A stretch of DNA of 64,000 bases from assembly GCF_004361855.1 (NCBI RefSeq), contig NZ_SNWQ01000012.1:133044-197043 (forward strand), in the 5' to 3' direction. Source of the DNA: Kribbella caucasensis (GTDB taxonomy: Bacteria > Actinomycetota > Actinomycetes > Propionibacteriales > Kribbellaceae). The notes under the pieces are model-generated. The model did not search any database and was not told the DNA's origin. It saw nothing but the letters and a program-made list of their open reading frames with translations. Below are positions 28,654 through 37,438 of the stretch, in pieces; the stretch's first letter is position 1; each line of letters opens with the position of its first letter. The position numbers were made by a program, and so were the translations under genes.

Positions 28654-30330
28654 TCAGATCCAGGACTTGAACCACATTCTGTTCAGCCAGTCGGGGTGCG
28701 GGAGGACCTGGTCGGTGAGGATCGGCCAGATGTAGGCGAAGTTCACCACCACCAACACGACGAAGGCGCCGACGACCGCGCTGCCGATCAGCCGCCGTGA
28801 GGTCGAACTCTGCCGGCCGAGGCGGGCCGGCCCGAGGATCTTGCCGAGGACGAGAGACAACGCCATCACGGTGAACGGGATCATCGTCACCGCGTAGAAG
28901 AAGAAGATCGGCCGGTCGTCGAAGAAGAACCACGGCGCCCAGCAGGTGGCGAAACCGATGATCGGTATGCCGAAGCGCCAGTCCCGTTGGCCGATCCACA
29001 GCACTGCGGCGGCGAGCAGGGCGAGCGCGCCGCCCCACCACAGCAGCGGCGTACCGAGGGCGGAGATCACCGAGAGACAGTTCGTCCCGGCCGGTGCTTC
29101 GCAGCCGCCGGTGCCGGGCTTGATGTCGTTGACCGCGTCGAAGCCGATCGGGCGGGCGATGATCGGCCAGCCGGCCGGGTGCGACGAGTACGGGTGGGTG
29201 GCGTTCTTGATGTAGTCGCCGGTGTGGAAGGCGAGCACTTCCTCGTGATAGTGGATCAGCGATCGGAAGTCGTCCGGGACGATCTTCATCACGCCGGTCG
29301 CCGGGTTCTTCGAGGCGTAGTCGTGGTCGTAGGCGTTGTCATGCAGCAGCCAGCCGGTCCAGGTCGCGGTGTACGTGACGATCGCGACCAGCACGATGCT
29401 GAGGAACGCCGGGAAGCCGTCCACCGCCGCCGACTTCCAGAACGCGTGCCGTACGCCGAGTGCCCGGCGCGCGCCCAGATCCCAGGCGAACACGAGCAGG
29501 CCGAACCCGGCCATCACCCAGACCGCGCTCCACTTGGTGCCGAGCGCGAGCCCGAAGCACACGCCGGCCGCGAGCCGCCACGGCCGCAGCAGCATCCAGC
29601 GGCCGAGCTTGCCGCCGAGATCCGGGGACTCGGCCAGCCGGCGGCGGGTCCAGTCCCGGTCGGCGACCAGGCAGGAGACCGCGGCGACCAGCCAGAAGGC
29701 CAGGAAGATGTCGAGCAGCGCGACCCGGGACATCACGAAGTGCAGGCCGTCCACCGCGAGCAGCAGGCCGGCGATGCAGCCGATCAGGGTGGACCGGGAC
29801 ATCCGCCGGACCGTCCGGATCAGCAGCAGTACGGTCAGCGAGCCGAACAGGGCCGGCATGAACCGCCAGCCGAAAGTGTTCATCCCGAACAGTTGCTCGC
29901 CGGCCGCGATCATCCACTTGCCGACCTCGGGGTGCACGGTCAGGCTCGGGGTGTCCTTGAACACGTCCAGGTTGCCGGCCAGGATCGCCTTGTCCGCGGC
30001 GCCCTCCGGCTTGTCGATGAACTGCCGCGCGTAGCCGAACTTGAGCAGCGAGAACGCGTCCTTGGCGTAGTACGTCTCGTCGAAGACGAACTTCACCGGG
30101 TTGCCGACGTTCCAGAACCGCAGGATCGCGGCGAACGCCGTGATCGCCAGAGTGGCGATCCAGCCGCTGTCGAAATCGCGCGGCATCGGCGGATACAGCC
30201 GCTCCTTCAACGGTGGCAACCGGCGCCCGAACGCGTCCCGCCCGAGCCGCTCCCGCTCCCCGGCGTCCACGCTCCGCGCCGCATCTAACCCCGCGGCCTC
30301 ATCCTCGATCACAGCAGTCACGCCCGCCAT
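28654..30330 (-). CDS. pmt: Protein O-mannosyltransferase (PMT family, GT39)
   Basis: A 558-residue integral membrane glycosyltransferase with a cytoplasmic N-terminus (about 57 residues) and roughly eleven helices. The catalytic DE pair is Asp84-Glu85 in FVFDETYYAKDA within the first external loop; HPEVGKWMIAAGE and KWSAVW are further family motifs. It transfers mannose from polyprenyl-phosphate to secreted proteins (Rv1002c-type). The start is the ATG at 30330; the frame is open further but begins the conserved region here. It is divergent from the VapBC-rsmI unit, matching the actinobacterial pmt/rsmI pairing. Confidence 0.92.
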   Translation of the reverse strand: MAGVTAVIEDEAAGLDAARSVDAGERERLGRDAFGRRLPPLKERLYPPMPRDFDSGWIATLAITAFAAILRFWNVGNPVKFVFDETYYAKDAFSLLKFGYARQFIDKPEGAADKAILAGNLDVFKDTPSLTVHPEVGKWMIAAGEQLFGMNTFGWRFMPALFGSLTVLLLIRTVRRMSRSTLIGCIAGLLLAVDGLHFVMSRVALLDIFLAFWLVAAVSCLVADRDWTRRRLAESPDLGGKLGRWMLLRPWRLAAGVCFGLALGTKWSAVWVMAGFGLLVFAWDLGARRALGVRHAFWKSAAVDGFPAFLSIVLVAIVTYTATWTGWLLHDNAYDHDYASKNPATGVMKIVPDDFRSLIHYHEEVLAFHTGDYIKNATHPYSSHPAGWPIIARPIGFDAVNDIKPGTGGCEAPAGTNCLSVISALGTPLLWWGGALALLAAAVLWIGQRDWRFGIPIIGFATCWAPWFFFDDRPIFFFYAVTMIPFTVMALSLVLGKILGPARLGRQSSTSRRLIGSAVVGAFVVLVVVNFAYIWPILTDQVLPHPDWLNRMWFKSWI

Positions 30331-30426
30331 GGTACGGAGCCAGGTGTACCACCGCCTCCCGGCATGACTGCAGCGGTATCTGTGGACAACCGAAAATCGC
30401 CGGCCAGACCTTCTACACTGAGTGAC

Positions 30427-30666
30427 ATGAGCACGCCACGAGAAGAGCTGCACGCCATGATCGACGAGCTCCCGGACGACGCCGCCGCGGAGCTGGTTTC
30501 GGACATGCGCGCGATCTTGCGGCATCGGCTGGCGATGCGTCGACGCAGTGCGGCTGAAGCCCGGCCGTGGCCCCCGTCGTGGTTTGGTGCAGCGGCGGGG
30601 AGCAGCCCCGACATCGCGAGGCGAAGCGAGGAGATTCTGCGAGACGAGCTCGGCCGCCGCCAGTGA
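30427..30666 (+). CDS. Putative antitoxin of a VapBC-type pair
   Basis: A 79-residue protein: MSTPREELHAMIDELPDDAAAELVSDMRAIL resembles small antitoxins that begin with a helical ELPDD(A)AxEL dimer segment. The C-terminal half is rich in Trp/Arg (ARPWPPSWFGAAAG) and SSPDIARRSEEILRDEL, the latter a likely toxin-wrapping helix. Its GTGA overlap with the PIN-domain gene supports the pairing. TACACT (30414-30419) lies 7 bases before the ATG, so the message is probably leaderless and autoregulated. Confidence 0.72.
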   Translation: MSTPREELHAMIDELPDDAAAELVSDMRAILRHRLAMRRRSAAEARPWPPSWFGAAAGSSPDIARRSEEILRDELGRRQ

Positions 30667-31079
30667 TCGTCGTCGATACCGGACCGCTGGTAGCCGCTGC
30701 CCTCTCTACGGACGAAGACCACCGTGCATGCGTTGATATGTTCACCTCGGCTCATCTGAACGGTGAACGGCTGGTCGTGCCGAGCTTCGTTATTCCGGAG
30801 GCGTGCTACCTGATTCAGCGTGAGGCAGGAGCCAAGGTCGAGGCCGACTTCGTGAGGTCTCTTGCCGCAGGCGACTTCACAGTCGCCGAATGTGACTTGG
30901 CACTGGAGCGGATCGCCGAGCTGATGGACAAGTATGCCGACCTTCCTCTCGGTCTGGCCGACGCCTCGGTGGTGGCAATCGCGGAAGAGCTTGGCGCGCG
31001 GGAGATCGCGACGCTGGACCGGCGTGACTTCAGCGTTGTCCGCCCACGTCACACTTCGTCGTTCGTCCTCCTGCCATGA
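30663..31079 (+). CDS. PIN-domain RNase toxin, VapC-like
   Basis: A 138-residue PIN protein with the acidic quartet Asp5 (VVDTGPLVAA), Glu46 (FVIPEACYL), Asp100 (LGLADASVVAIAEEL) and Asp119 (TLDRRDF), typical of Mg-dependent endoribonucleases that cut tRNA or rRNA. GTG start overlapping the antitoxin stop. Its own stop overlaps the rsmI ATG (ATGA), so the toxin-antitoxin pair sits in one transcript with a 16S rRNA methyltransferase. Confidence 0.85.
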   Translation: MIVVDTGPLVAAALSTDEDHRACVDMFTSAHLNGERLVVPSFVIPEACYLIQREAGAKVEADFVRSLAAGDFTVAECDLALERIAELMDKYADLPLGLADASVVAIAEELGAREIATLDRRDFSVVRPRHTSSFVLLP

Positions 31080-31918
31080 GCGGGCGATTGATCTTGGCGG
31101 GGACGCCGATCGGGGATGTGGGGGATGCGTCGCCTCGGTTGGGGGAGGTGTTGGGGGAGGCGGATGTTGTCGCGGCGGAGGATACGCGGCGGTTGCGGCG
31201 GTTGACGGGGGAGCTGGGGATCACGGTCAAGGGCCGGGTGACCAGCTTCTTCGAGGGGAATGAGAGGGAGCGGACCGCGGAGCTTGTGGATGCGCTGCTG
31301 CAAGGGCTGACCGTGGTGGTGGTGACGGACGCGGGGATGCCGAGTGTTTCGGACCCGGGGTATCGCTTGGTGGCCGCGGCGATCGAGGCCGGAGTCGACG
31401 TGACCGCGGTGCCGGGGCCGTCGGCGGTGTTGACGGCATTGGCGCTGTCCGGGCTGCCGGTGGATCGGTTCACGTTCGAGGGGTTCCTGCCGCGCAAGCC
31501 GGGCGAGCGGACGACGTACCTGAAGGAGCTGGCCGACGAGCGCCGGACGATGGTGTTCTTCGAGGCGCCGCACCGGCTCGCCGCGTCGCTCCAGGCGATG
31601 GCCGACGCGTTCGGCGCGGATCGTCGTACGGCGGTCTGCCGGGAGCTGACCAAGACGTACGAGGAGGTCAAGCGCGGCCCGGTCGCCGAGCTGGCCGAGT
31701 GGGCCGCCGACGGAGTGCGGGGCGAGATCACCGTGGTCGTGGCCGGCGCCGAGCGGACCCGGATCCTCACCCCCGAGGAGCTCGCCATCGAGGTCGCCAC
31801 CGACGAGGAGGCCGGTACGCCGAGGAAGCAGGCGATCGCGGACGTGGCCAAGCGGTTCGGCGTCCCGAAGCGAACGGTGTACGACGCCGTCCTGGCCGCC
31901 CGCGCCCCGGGGAAATAG
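31076..31918 (+). CDS. rsmI: 16S rRNA (cytidine1402-2'-O)-methyltransferase RsmI
   Basis: A 280-residue tetrapyrrole-methylase-fold enzyme that 2'-O-methylates C1402 in the decoding centre. Family motifs: LILAGTPIGDVGDASPR, VVAAEDTRRL, VVVVTDAGMPSVSDPGYRLV, AVPGPSAVLTALALSGLP, GFLPRK and MVFFEAPHRL. The C-terminal HTH-like tail (TPRKQAIADVAKRFGVPKRTVYDAV) is typical of actinobacterial members. It normally stands next to pmt, as here, except for the intervening toxin-antitoxin pair. Confidence 0.95.
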   Translation: MSGRLILAGTPIGDVGDASPRLGEVLGEADVVAAEDTRRLRRLTGELGITVKGRVTSFFEGNERERTAELVDALLQGLTVVVVTDAGMPSVSDPGYRLVAAAIEAGVDVTAVPGPSAVLTALALSGLPVDRFTFEGFLPRKPGERTTYLKELADERRTMVFFEAPHRLAASLQAMADAFGADRRTAVCRELTKTYEEVKRGPVAELAEWAADGVRGEITVVVAGAERTRILTPEELAIEVATDEEAGTPRKQAIADVAKRFGVPKRTVYDAVLAARAPGK

Positions 31919-31974
31919 CCCAGACCGGGGTGGGGAAGTAATTTGCACTAGCCCCGGCCCACTACCCTTTCCGT

Positions 31975-33540
31975 ATGTCCGAGAAGGCCTTTTACGCCAC
32001 CACCCCGATCTATTACGTCACGGCCGCGCCGCACATCGGCAGCGCGTACACGACGGTGGCCGGGGACGTCCTGACCCGTTGGCACGCCCAGCGCGGCGAG
32101 CGCAAGTGGTATCTGACCGGTACCGACGAGCACGGCGAAAAGGTGATGCGCAGCGCGCAGGCCCAGGGCATGTCGCCGCAGGAGTGGACCGACAAGCTGG
32201 TCGAGGAGGCCTGGAAGCCGGCCTGGGTCGACGTCGACATCGCGTACGACGACTTCATCCGGACCACCGAGAAGCGGCACACCGAGCGGGTCCGGGAGTT
32301 CTGGCAGACGCTGTACGACAAGGGTGACGTCTACAAGGGCGAGTACGAGGGGCTGTACTGCGTCGGTTGCGAGGAGTTCAAGCTGCCGGCCGACATCCGG
32401 ACCGACGACGACGGCACCCAGCGGTGCATGATCCACGGCACCGAACTGGAGACGGTCTCGGAGACGAACTACTTCTTCCGGCTCTCGGCGTACGCCGACC
32501 GGCTGCTGGACCTCTACGAGACGCAACCGGACTTCGTGGCGCCCGCGAGTGCTCGCAATGAGGTGATCTCGTTCGTCAAGCAGGGCCTGCAGGACCTGTC
32601 GATCACGAGGTCCACCTTCGACTGGGGTATCCCGGTGCCGTGGGACGAGGAGCACGTGCTCTACGTCTGGATCGACGCGCTGCTCAACTACGTCACCGCG
32701 GCCGGGTACGGGACGGATCCGGAGCGGTTCGAGCAGCTCTGGCCGGTCGACGTCCACCTGGTCGGCAAGGACATCCTCCGGTTCCACGCGGTGATCTGGC
32801 CGGCCATGCTGATGGCCGCGGGTCTCGCCGTACCGCGGCAGGTGTTCGCGCACGGCTGGCTGCTGGTCGGCGGCGAGAAGATGAGCAAGTCCAAGCTGAC
32901 CGCGATCGCGCCGAAGGAGATCACCGACCACTTCGGCTCCGACGCGTTCCGGTACTACTTCCTCCGCACCATCCAGTTCGGCTCCGACGGCTCCTTCTCC
33001 TGGGAGCACCTGAACGCGGTCTACACCTCCGAACTCGCCAACGGCCTCGGCAACCTGGCCAGCCGGATCGCGGCGATGGTCGGCAAGTACTTCGACGGCG
33101 TGCTGCCCGAGCCGGTCGATCACGGCCCGGCCGAGCAGGCGCTCGCCGACAAGCTGGCCGAGACGGTGGCGGCCGCGGACACCGCGATCGACTCGCTCGC
33201 CTTCCACGACGCGCTGGCCGCGATCAACGAGCTGGTCGGCGCGGTGAACGGCTACGTCTCCGAGCAGGAGCCGTGGAAGGTGGCGAAGGACGAAGCTCAG
33301 CGCGACCGCCTCGCGACCATCCTCTACACGGCAGCCGAGGTACTGCGCGCTGTCGCGGTCCTGCACAACCCGACGATGCCGAAGACCGCCGCCAAACTCT
33401 GGACCCTGCTAGGCGCCGAACCCAAACTCGGCCCCCTATCCGACCAGCCCATCCAATCCACCGGCACCTGGGCCCAACTCCCCCCAGGCACCACCCTCAC
33501 CAAGGGCGAAGCCCTCTTCCCCCGCCTAACCGAAGAATAG
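31975..33540 (+). CDS. metG: Methionyl-tRNA synthetase (KMSKS type, Cys3His zinc site)
   Basis: A 521-residue class I synthetase. HIGH motif variant HIGS in APHIGSAYTT, KMSKS in GEKMSKSKLTA, and a zinc knuckle CVGC...CMIH (Cys-Cys-Cys-His, as in the Thermus enzyme). The anticodon-binding helical domain follows (about 390-500). There is no C-terminal tRNA-binding EMAP-like domain. TACCCT (31963-31968) lies 6 bases before the ATG, so it is probably leaderless. It is the copy in the usual rsmI-metG context, so likely the housekeeping one, though a second MetRS is encoded 4 kb downstream. Confidence 0.95.
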   Translation: MSEKAFYATTPIYYVTAAPHIGSAYTTVAGDVLTRWHAQRGERKWYLTGTDEHGEKVMRSAQAQGMSPQEWTDKLVEEAWKPAWVDVDIAYDDFIRTTEKRHTERVREFWQTLYDKGDVYKGEYEGLYCVGCEEFKLPADIRTDDDGTQRCMIHGTELETVSETNYFFRLSAYADRLLDLYETQPDFVAPASARNEVISFVKQGLQDLSITRSTFDWGIPVPWDEEHVLYVWIDALLNYVTAAGYGTDPERFEQLWPVDVHLVGKDILRFHAVIWPAMLMAAGLAVPRQVFAHGWLLVGGEKMSKSKLTAIAPKEITDHFGSDAFRYYFLRTIQFGSDGSFSWEHLNAVYTSELANGLGNLASRIAAMVGKYFDGVLPEPVDHGPAEQALADKLAETVAAADTAIDSLAFHDALAAINELVGAVNGYVSEQEPWKVAKDEAQRDRLATILYTAAEVLRAVAVLHNPTMPKTAAKLWTLLGAEPKLGPLSDQPIQSTGTWAQLPPGTTLTKGEALFPRLTEE

Positions 33541-33579
33541 TATCTATCAGGATAGTATCATCGGTGATACTATCCTGAT
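33536..33579 (+). repeat. Three phased GATA-N-TATC boxes, two forming a 34-base perfect palindrome
   Basis: Boxes AATAGTATC (33536), GATAGTATC (33551) and GATACTATC (33566) are spaced exactly 15 bases. The last two sit in a perfect inverted repeat with 15-base arms (33546-33560 and 33565-33579) and TCGG between. TATCCT (33571-33576) inside it could be a -10 hexamer for the ATPase gene. It could equally fold as a hairpin after metG, but the low GC and box spacing favour an operator. Confidence 0.75.
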
Positions 33580-33602
33580 TGGGAGTTTCTCGGGGAGGCG
33601 TT

Positions 33603-35021
33603 TTGCGCCGTTTCATCGGGCGTGACCGCGAGCTGCGGGTGCTGACGGAGGCGCTCGACCGGATTGGGGCTGCTTCGGACTCCGCCCAGCCTGGCGAATG
33701 CGTGCTGATCCGCGGCCGTCGGCGGGTCGGCAAGTCCAGCCTGGTCGAAGAGTTCCTCCGGACGGCCGACGTACCGGCTGTGTTCTTCACCGCGGCCGGT
33801 CGGTCCGCCGAGGACGAACTGGTCGAACTGGCGGAGGTGGTGGCTACCTCGACCCTGCCGGATCGCGAGGTGTACGCCGAGGAGTCGCCCACTCAGTGGA
33901 GTGCGGCGTTCCGGCTGCTCACGGATCTGCTCCCGGAGGATCGGCCGAGCGTGCTCGTGCTGGACGAGGTCCCCTATCTGATGGATCGGGTGGACGCGTT
34001 CGAAGGCGTGCTGCAGCGTGCGTGGGATCGGCTGCTCAGCCGTAAGCCGGTGCTGCTGCTTCTTGTCGGCTCCGACCTGTCGATGATGGAGGCGCTGAAC
34101 AGCTACGACCGGCCGTTCCATCAGCGTGGCCGGGAGATGGTGGTCGGGCCGCTGACCCCGGCCGACCTGGCCACGATGCTCGACCTGCAGCCGCCTGCCG
34201 CGTTCGACGCCGCCCTGGTCACCGGTGGTCTGCCGCTGGTCTGCCGGGACTGGAAACCGGGCGCCTCGCTCCGGGAGTTCCTGAGTTCTTCGCTGGCGGA
34301 TCCGACCTCGGCGCTGCTGGTGTCCGCCGAACGCTCACTGGCGGCCGAGTTTCCGGCTCATGCGCTTGGCGGTGACGTACTCCGTGCGATCGGCACCGGC
34401 GAGCGGACCTTTAGCAACATCGCGCGGGCGGCCGGCGGACTCGCTCACACCAGCCTGACCAGGGCGGTCCAGGTACTGATCGACAAGCGGGTGGTGGTCT
34501 CCGAGCTGCCCGTCTCGCTGCGGCCCTCCAAGGAACGCCGTTATCGGGTGGCCGATCCGTATCTCCGCTTCTGGCTGACCTTCATCGACCCGCACATGGC
34601 GGAGATCGAGCGTCTTCGTGGGGATCTGACGCTGGCCCGGATCGAGGAGCACTGGACCAGCTGGCGTGGCCGGGCGGTGGAACCACTGGTCCGCGAGTCC
34701 CTGCTCCGGCTGCTGCCCGATGACGAGTTGCCCGCGGCGCCGGTCGTCGGTGGCTACTGGACGCGGAGCAACGACGTCGAGATCGATCTGGTCGGTGCCG
34801 ACCGGGCGCCGGTGGCCAAGGAGCTGCTGTTCCTCGGTTCGATCAAGTGGTTGGAGAAGAGCCGCTTCGACAAGCATGACCTGGCAGCCCTCCAGAAGCA
34901 TCGAGCGGCGCTGACCGACGATCCTGTTCCGCTTGTCGCGGTCTCCCGGAGCGGCGTCAGTTGCAGTGGTCTCCAGGCGGCGTACGGCCCAGCCGATCTG
35001 TTGAAAGCCTGGCGCGTCTAG
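33603..35021 (+). CDS. AAA ATPase with DUF234-like C-terminus (archaeal-ATPase family)
   Basis: A 472-residue protein beginning with FIGRDRELRVLTEAL, Walker A RGRRRVGKSSL, Walker B VLVLDEVPYL, sensor region LLVGSDLSMM and a winged-helix part (TFSNIARAAGGLAHTSLTRAVQVLIDKRVV). The C-terminal region (YRVADPYLRFWLTFIDP, then DVEIDLVGADRAP with a nuclease-like DxE...K pattern IDLVG/GSIKW) fits DUF234, a PD-(D/E)xK-like domain. These ATPases are patchily distributed and poorly understood. The start is TTG 33603 with GGGGAGG upstream; a TTG at 33579 is possible. It converges with the LuxR-type gene, overlapping by 4 bases. Confidence 0.78.
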   Translation: MRRFIGRDRELRVLTEALDRIGAASDSAQPGECVLIRGRRRVGKSSLVEEFLRTADVPAVFFTAAGRSAEDELVELAEVVATSTLPDREVYAEESPTQWSAAFRLLTDLLPEDRPSVLVLDEVPYLMDRVDAFEGVLQRAWDRLLSRKPVLLLLVGSDLSMMEALNSYDRPFHQRGREMVVGPLTPADLATMLDLQPPAAFDAALVTGGLPLVCRDWKPGASLREFLSSSLADPTSALLVSAERSLAAEFPAHALGGDVLRAIGTGERTFSNIARAAGGLAHTSLTRAVQVLIDKRVVVSELPVSLRPSKERRYRVADPYLRFWLTFIDPHMAEIERLRGDLTLARIEEHWTSWRGRAVEPLVRESLLRLLPDDELPAAPVVGGYWTRSNDVEIDLVGADRAPVAKELLFLGSIKWLEKSRFDKHDLAALQKHRAALTDDPVPLVAVSRSGVSCSGLQAAYGPADLLKAWRV

Positions 35022-36313
35022 GCGGTGGCCGTTGCGTGGTAGAGGGCGGCGGCTTCGGTTCGGGTGGTTACGGAGAGCTTGGTGAGGATGTTGGCGACGT
35101 GGAACTTCACCGTGGACTCGCTGATGTGCAGGTGGTCGGCGATGGTGCGGTTGCGGTGACCTTGGGCGAGGCGCTCCAGGACCTCCAGTTCGCGGCTGCC
35201 TAGCGCGGCGAACGGCTCGGCGGTGGTGGTGGTTCTGCCGAGGGTGGGCGGGGTGGTGGTCTTGAAGGTGATCCGGATCGTCAGGCCCCAGCCGGGGACG
35301 GCGTCGACGTCGACGCGGCCGCCCTGGGCGCGGAGGCGTTCGGCGATCTGGCCGAGATCGAGGTCGTCGGTGAGAATGCCGGGGCCGTCGTCGCGTAAGG
35401 ACACCTGCAGGCCGCCGGCGTCGTCTCGCCAGCCGACCCGGATCCGGCGTACACCGTCCTGCCTGAGCATGGCCAGGACGACGGCCCGGCCGGCCGCGCG
35501 GGCGGAGTGGGCGACTTCGGCGGGCAGCAGTCGGTCGTTGCCCGGGGCATCCAGTTCCAGTTCGATCGAGGTATGACGCAACAGCGTGCGGAGCGAGTCG
35601 GCGAGCCGTTGGAAGGCCCGGCGCGCCGGTTCCTCACCGGCATCCGAGCGGTCCCGCTGGGATTCGGTGCGCAGCTCGACCAACGCGTTGAGGGCCAGTT
35701 CGACCGCCATCGCCCGGGCCGGCACGTCCTCCAGTTGGCGGTTGCGCAGTACGCCGAGAAGCGACGCGAGCGTGGCGGTGTGGGCCTCGCTGAGTTCGGC
35801 CGCGATCCCGGCCTTGGCGATCGCGACCGCCCGGGACTGCTGCAGGGCGCTGGGCTCGATCTCCATCGTGAGCCGGTAGAAGTGCGCGGTCACGACGTCC
35901 CACAGCGCCTGCACGAGTTCGATCAGCTCGGCCGACACGGTTGAGCCCGGAGTGAGCACGAAGACCAGGACCGATCCGCGTGGCGTGTGATCACTGGCGA
36001 TGGCCAGCACCGGGTGGTCCGAACCGCCGATCGGCGCGTCACCGACCCATGGCTGACCAGCCACCACCGACCCGAGGAACGGGGCCAGTTCGGCACCGGT
36101 GATCACCTTCGCGATGGCCGGATCGCCGGCCGCGCCCACCGGCGACATCGCGCACTGGGTGGACAGCTGGGCGACCGCGCGGTGCGGGATCAGCTTGCCA
36201 AGCGCCTCGGAGAGCTCATTGATCATCTCGGGCGGCTTCACCGGCAGCAGGCGAGCCGCGATCGACAGCAGGGCGGCGGGCTGCGAGGACGGCATGACAC
36301 CCGATGACGGCAT
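35018..36313 (-). CDS. LuxR-type regulator with sensor and histidine-kinase-like ATPase domains
   Basis: A 431-residue one-piece signalling protein. The N-terminal ~165 residues look like a GAF-type sensor. A central coiled/HisKA_3-like region (AIAKAGIAAELSEAHTATLASLLGVL...) leads into a HATPase-like domain with VSLRDDGPGI and GWGLTIRI (N and G boxes partly present). The C-terminal 65 residues are a LuxR HTH (LGSRELEVLERLAQGHRNRTIADHLHISESTVKFHVANILTKL). It has no phosphoacceptor receiver domain. The start is uncertain between 36313 and 36295. It is divergent from the quinone-reductase-like gene, which it may regulate. Confidence 0.82.
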   Translation of the reverse strand: MPSSGVMPSSQPAALLSIAARLLPVKPPEMINELSEALGKLIPHRAVAQLSTQCAMSPVGAAGDPAIAKVITGAELAPFLGSVVAGQPWVGDAPIGGSDHPVLAIASDHTPRGSVLVFVLTPGSTVSAELIELVQALWDVVTAHFYRLTMEIEPSALQQSRAVAIAKAGIAAELSEAHTATLASLLGVLRNRQLEDVPARAMAVELALNALVELRTESQRDRSDAGEEPARRAFQRLADSLRTLLRHTSIELELDAPGNDRLLPAEVAHSARAAGRAVVLAMLRQDGVRRIRVGWRDDAGGLQVSLRDDGPGILTDDLDLGQIAERLRAQGGRVDVDAVPGWGLTIRITFKTTTPPTLGRTTTTAEPFAALGSRELEVLERLAQGHRNRTIADHLHISESTVKFHVANILTKLSVTTRTEAAALYHATATA

Positions 36314-36452
36314 GCCACCCAATGTACGTCGGTTGACACATCCACCCGACCCGGTCTTTCGGCCGGTGGACAACTACCCGAAAGGCCAGCCGGGAACAGC
36401 TGAGCCCACCGCATGATTCAAGCCTCAATCAATCGTCCTTCTGGAGGCAGCG

Positions 36453-37361
36453 GTGCAAGCGGTCGTGTTCGATGAATTCGGTGGTCCCGAGGTGCTCCGG
36501 ACGCGTGAGCTCGACGTACCCCGGCCAGGGCCCGGCCAGGTCCGGATCGCGGTCCGGGCGGCCGGCGTGAACCCGATGGACTACAAGATCCGGCGCGGCT
36601 GGATGGAGGGCATGCTGGCGACCTCCTTCCCAGCCGTCCCCGGCCTCGAGTTGGCCGGCGTCGTCGACGAGGTGGGCGAGGGTGCGGAGTTCGCGGTCGG
36701 CGACGAGGTGGTCGGCTGGGCCGCGACCGGCTCGTACGCCGAGTACGCGCTGGCCGGCAACGTCGTCCGCAAGCCGGCCGAGGTCGACTGGCAGCAGGCC
36801 GCCGGTCTGCCTGCCGTCGGCGAGACCGCCCAGCGGGTCCTGCGCGAGCTCGGCCTCAAGTCCGGCGAGACCCTCCTGCTGCACGGTGCCGCCGGTGGGG
36901 TCGGCGCGGTCGCGACCCAGCTCGCCGTCGCCCTCGGTGCCACCGTCATCGGTACTGCGTCGCCCGCGAACCACGACTACCTCCGCTCACTCGGCGCGAC
37001 CCCGGTCGAGTACGGCGACGGCCTGGTCGACCGAGTCCGCAAGGTGGCCCCGCAGGGCATCGACGCCGTCTACGACACGGCCGGACAGGGCGCCCTGCCC
37101 GACTCGATCGAACTCCGCGGCGGCACCGACCGGATCGTCACGATCGCCGACATGGCCGGCGGCGAGCTCGGCGTCGCGGTCTCGTACGGCGGCACCCCGC
37201 CCGAGGTCAGCGCGGCCGGCCTGACCGAGCAGCTCCAGCTCATCGCCGACGGCAAACTCAGCGTCCGCATCGCCGACACCTTCGCCCTCGCCGACGCCGC
37301 AAAGGCCCAGGAACTCAGCGAATCCGGCCACGCCAAGGGCAAACTGATCATCGTTCCCTGA
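36453..37361 (+). CDS. Zinc-independent quinone oxidoreductase-like protein (MDR superfamily)
   Basis: A 302-residue medium-chain reductase: GroES-like N-terminus ([60 protein letters not shown]), NADPH-binding Rossmann loop [15 protein letters not shown] and the C-terminal [23 protein letters not shown]. No structural zinc Cys cluster is present, so it is a QOR-type enzyme reducing quinones or enones. GTG start with GGAGG 5 to 6 bases upstream. A 12-bp hairpin terminator follows. Confidence 0.92.
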   Translation: MQAVVFDEFGGPEVLRTRELDVPRPGPGQVRIAVRAAGVNPMDYKIRRGWMEGMLATSFPAVPGLELAGVVDEVGEGAEFAVGDEVVGWAATGSYAEYALAGNVVRKPAEVDWQQAAGLPAVGETAQRVLRELGLKSGETLLLHGAAGGVGAVATQLAVALGATVIGTASPANHDYLRSLGATPVEYGDGLVDRVRKVAPQGIDAVYDTAGQGALPDSIELRGGTDRIVTIADMAGGELGVAVSYGGTPPEVSAAGLTEQLQLIADGKLSVRIADTFALADAAKAQELSESGHAKGKLIIVP

Positions 37362-37376
37362 CCCGAGCGCGGCATC

Positions 37377-37409
37377 CCCGGCGACCGCGGCAACAAAGCG
37401 GTCGCCGGG
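37377..37409. terminator. Intrinsic terminator after the quinone reductase gene
   Basis: A perfect 12-bp GC-rich stem (37377-37388 with 37398-37409) around a 9-base loop, without a U-tract. It isolates the second MetRS gene. Confidence 0.75.
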
Positions 37410-37438
37410 CAGGACCCAGCGGTTCTACAGTCGAGCGC

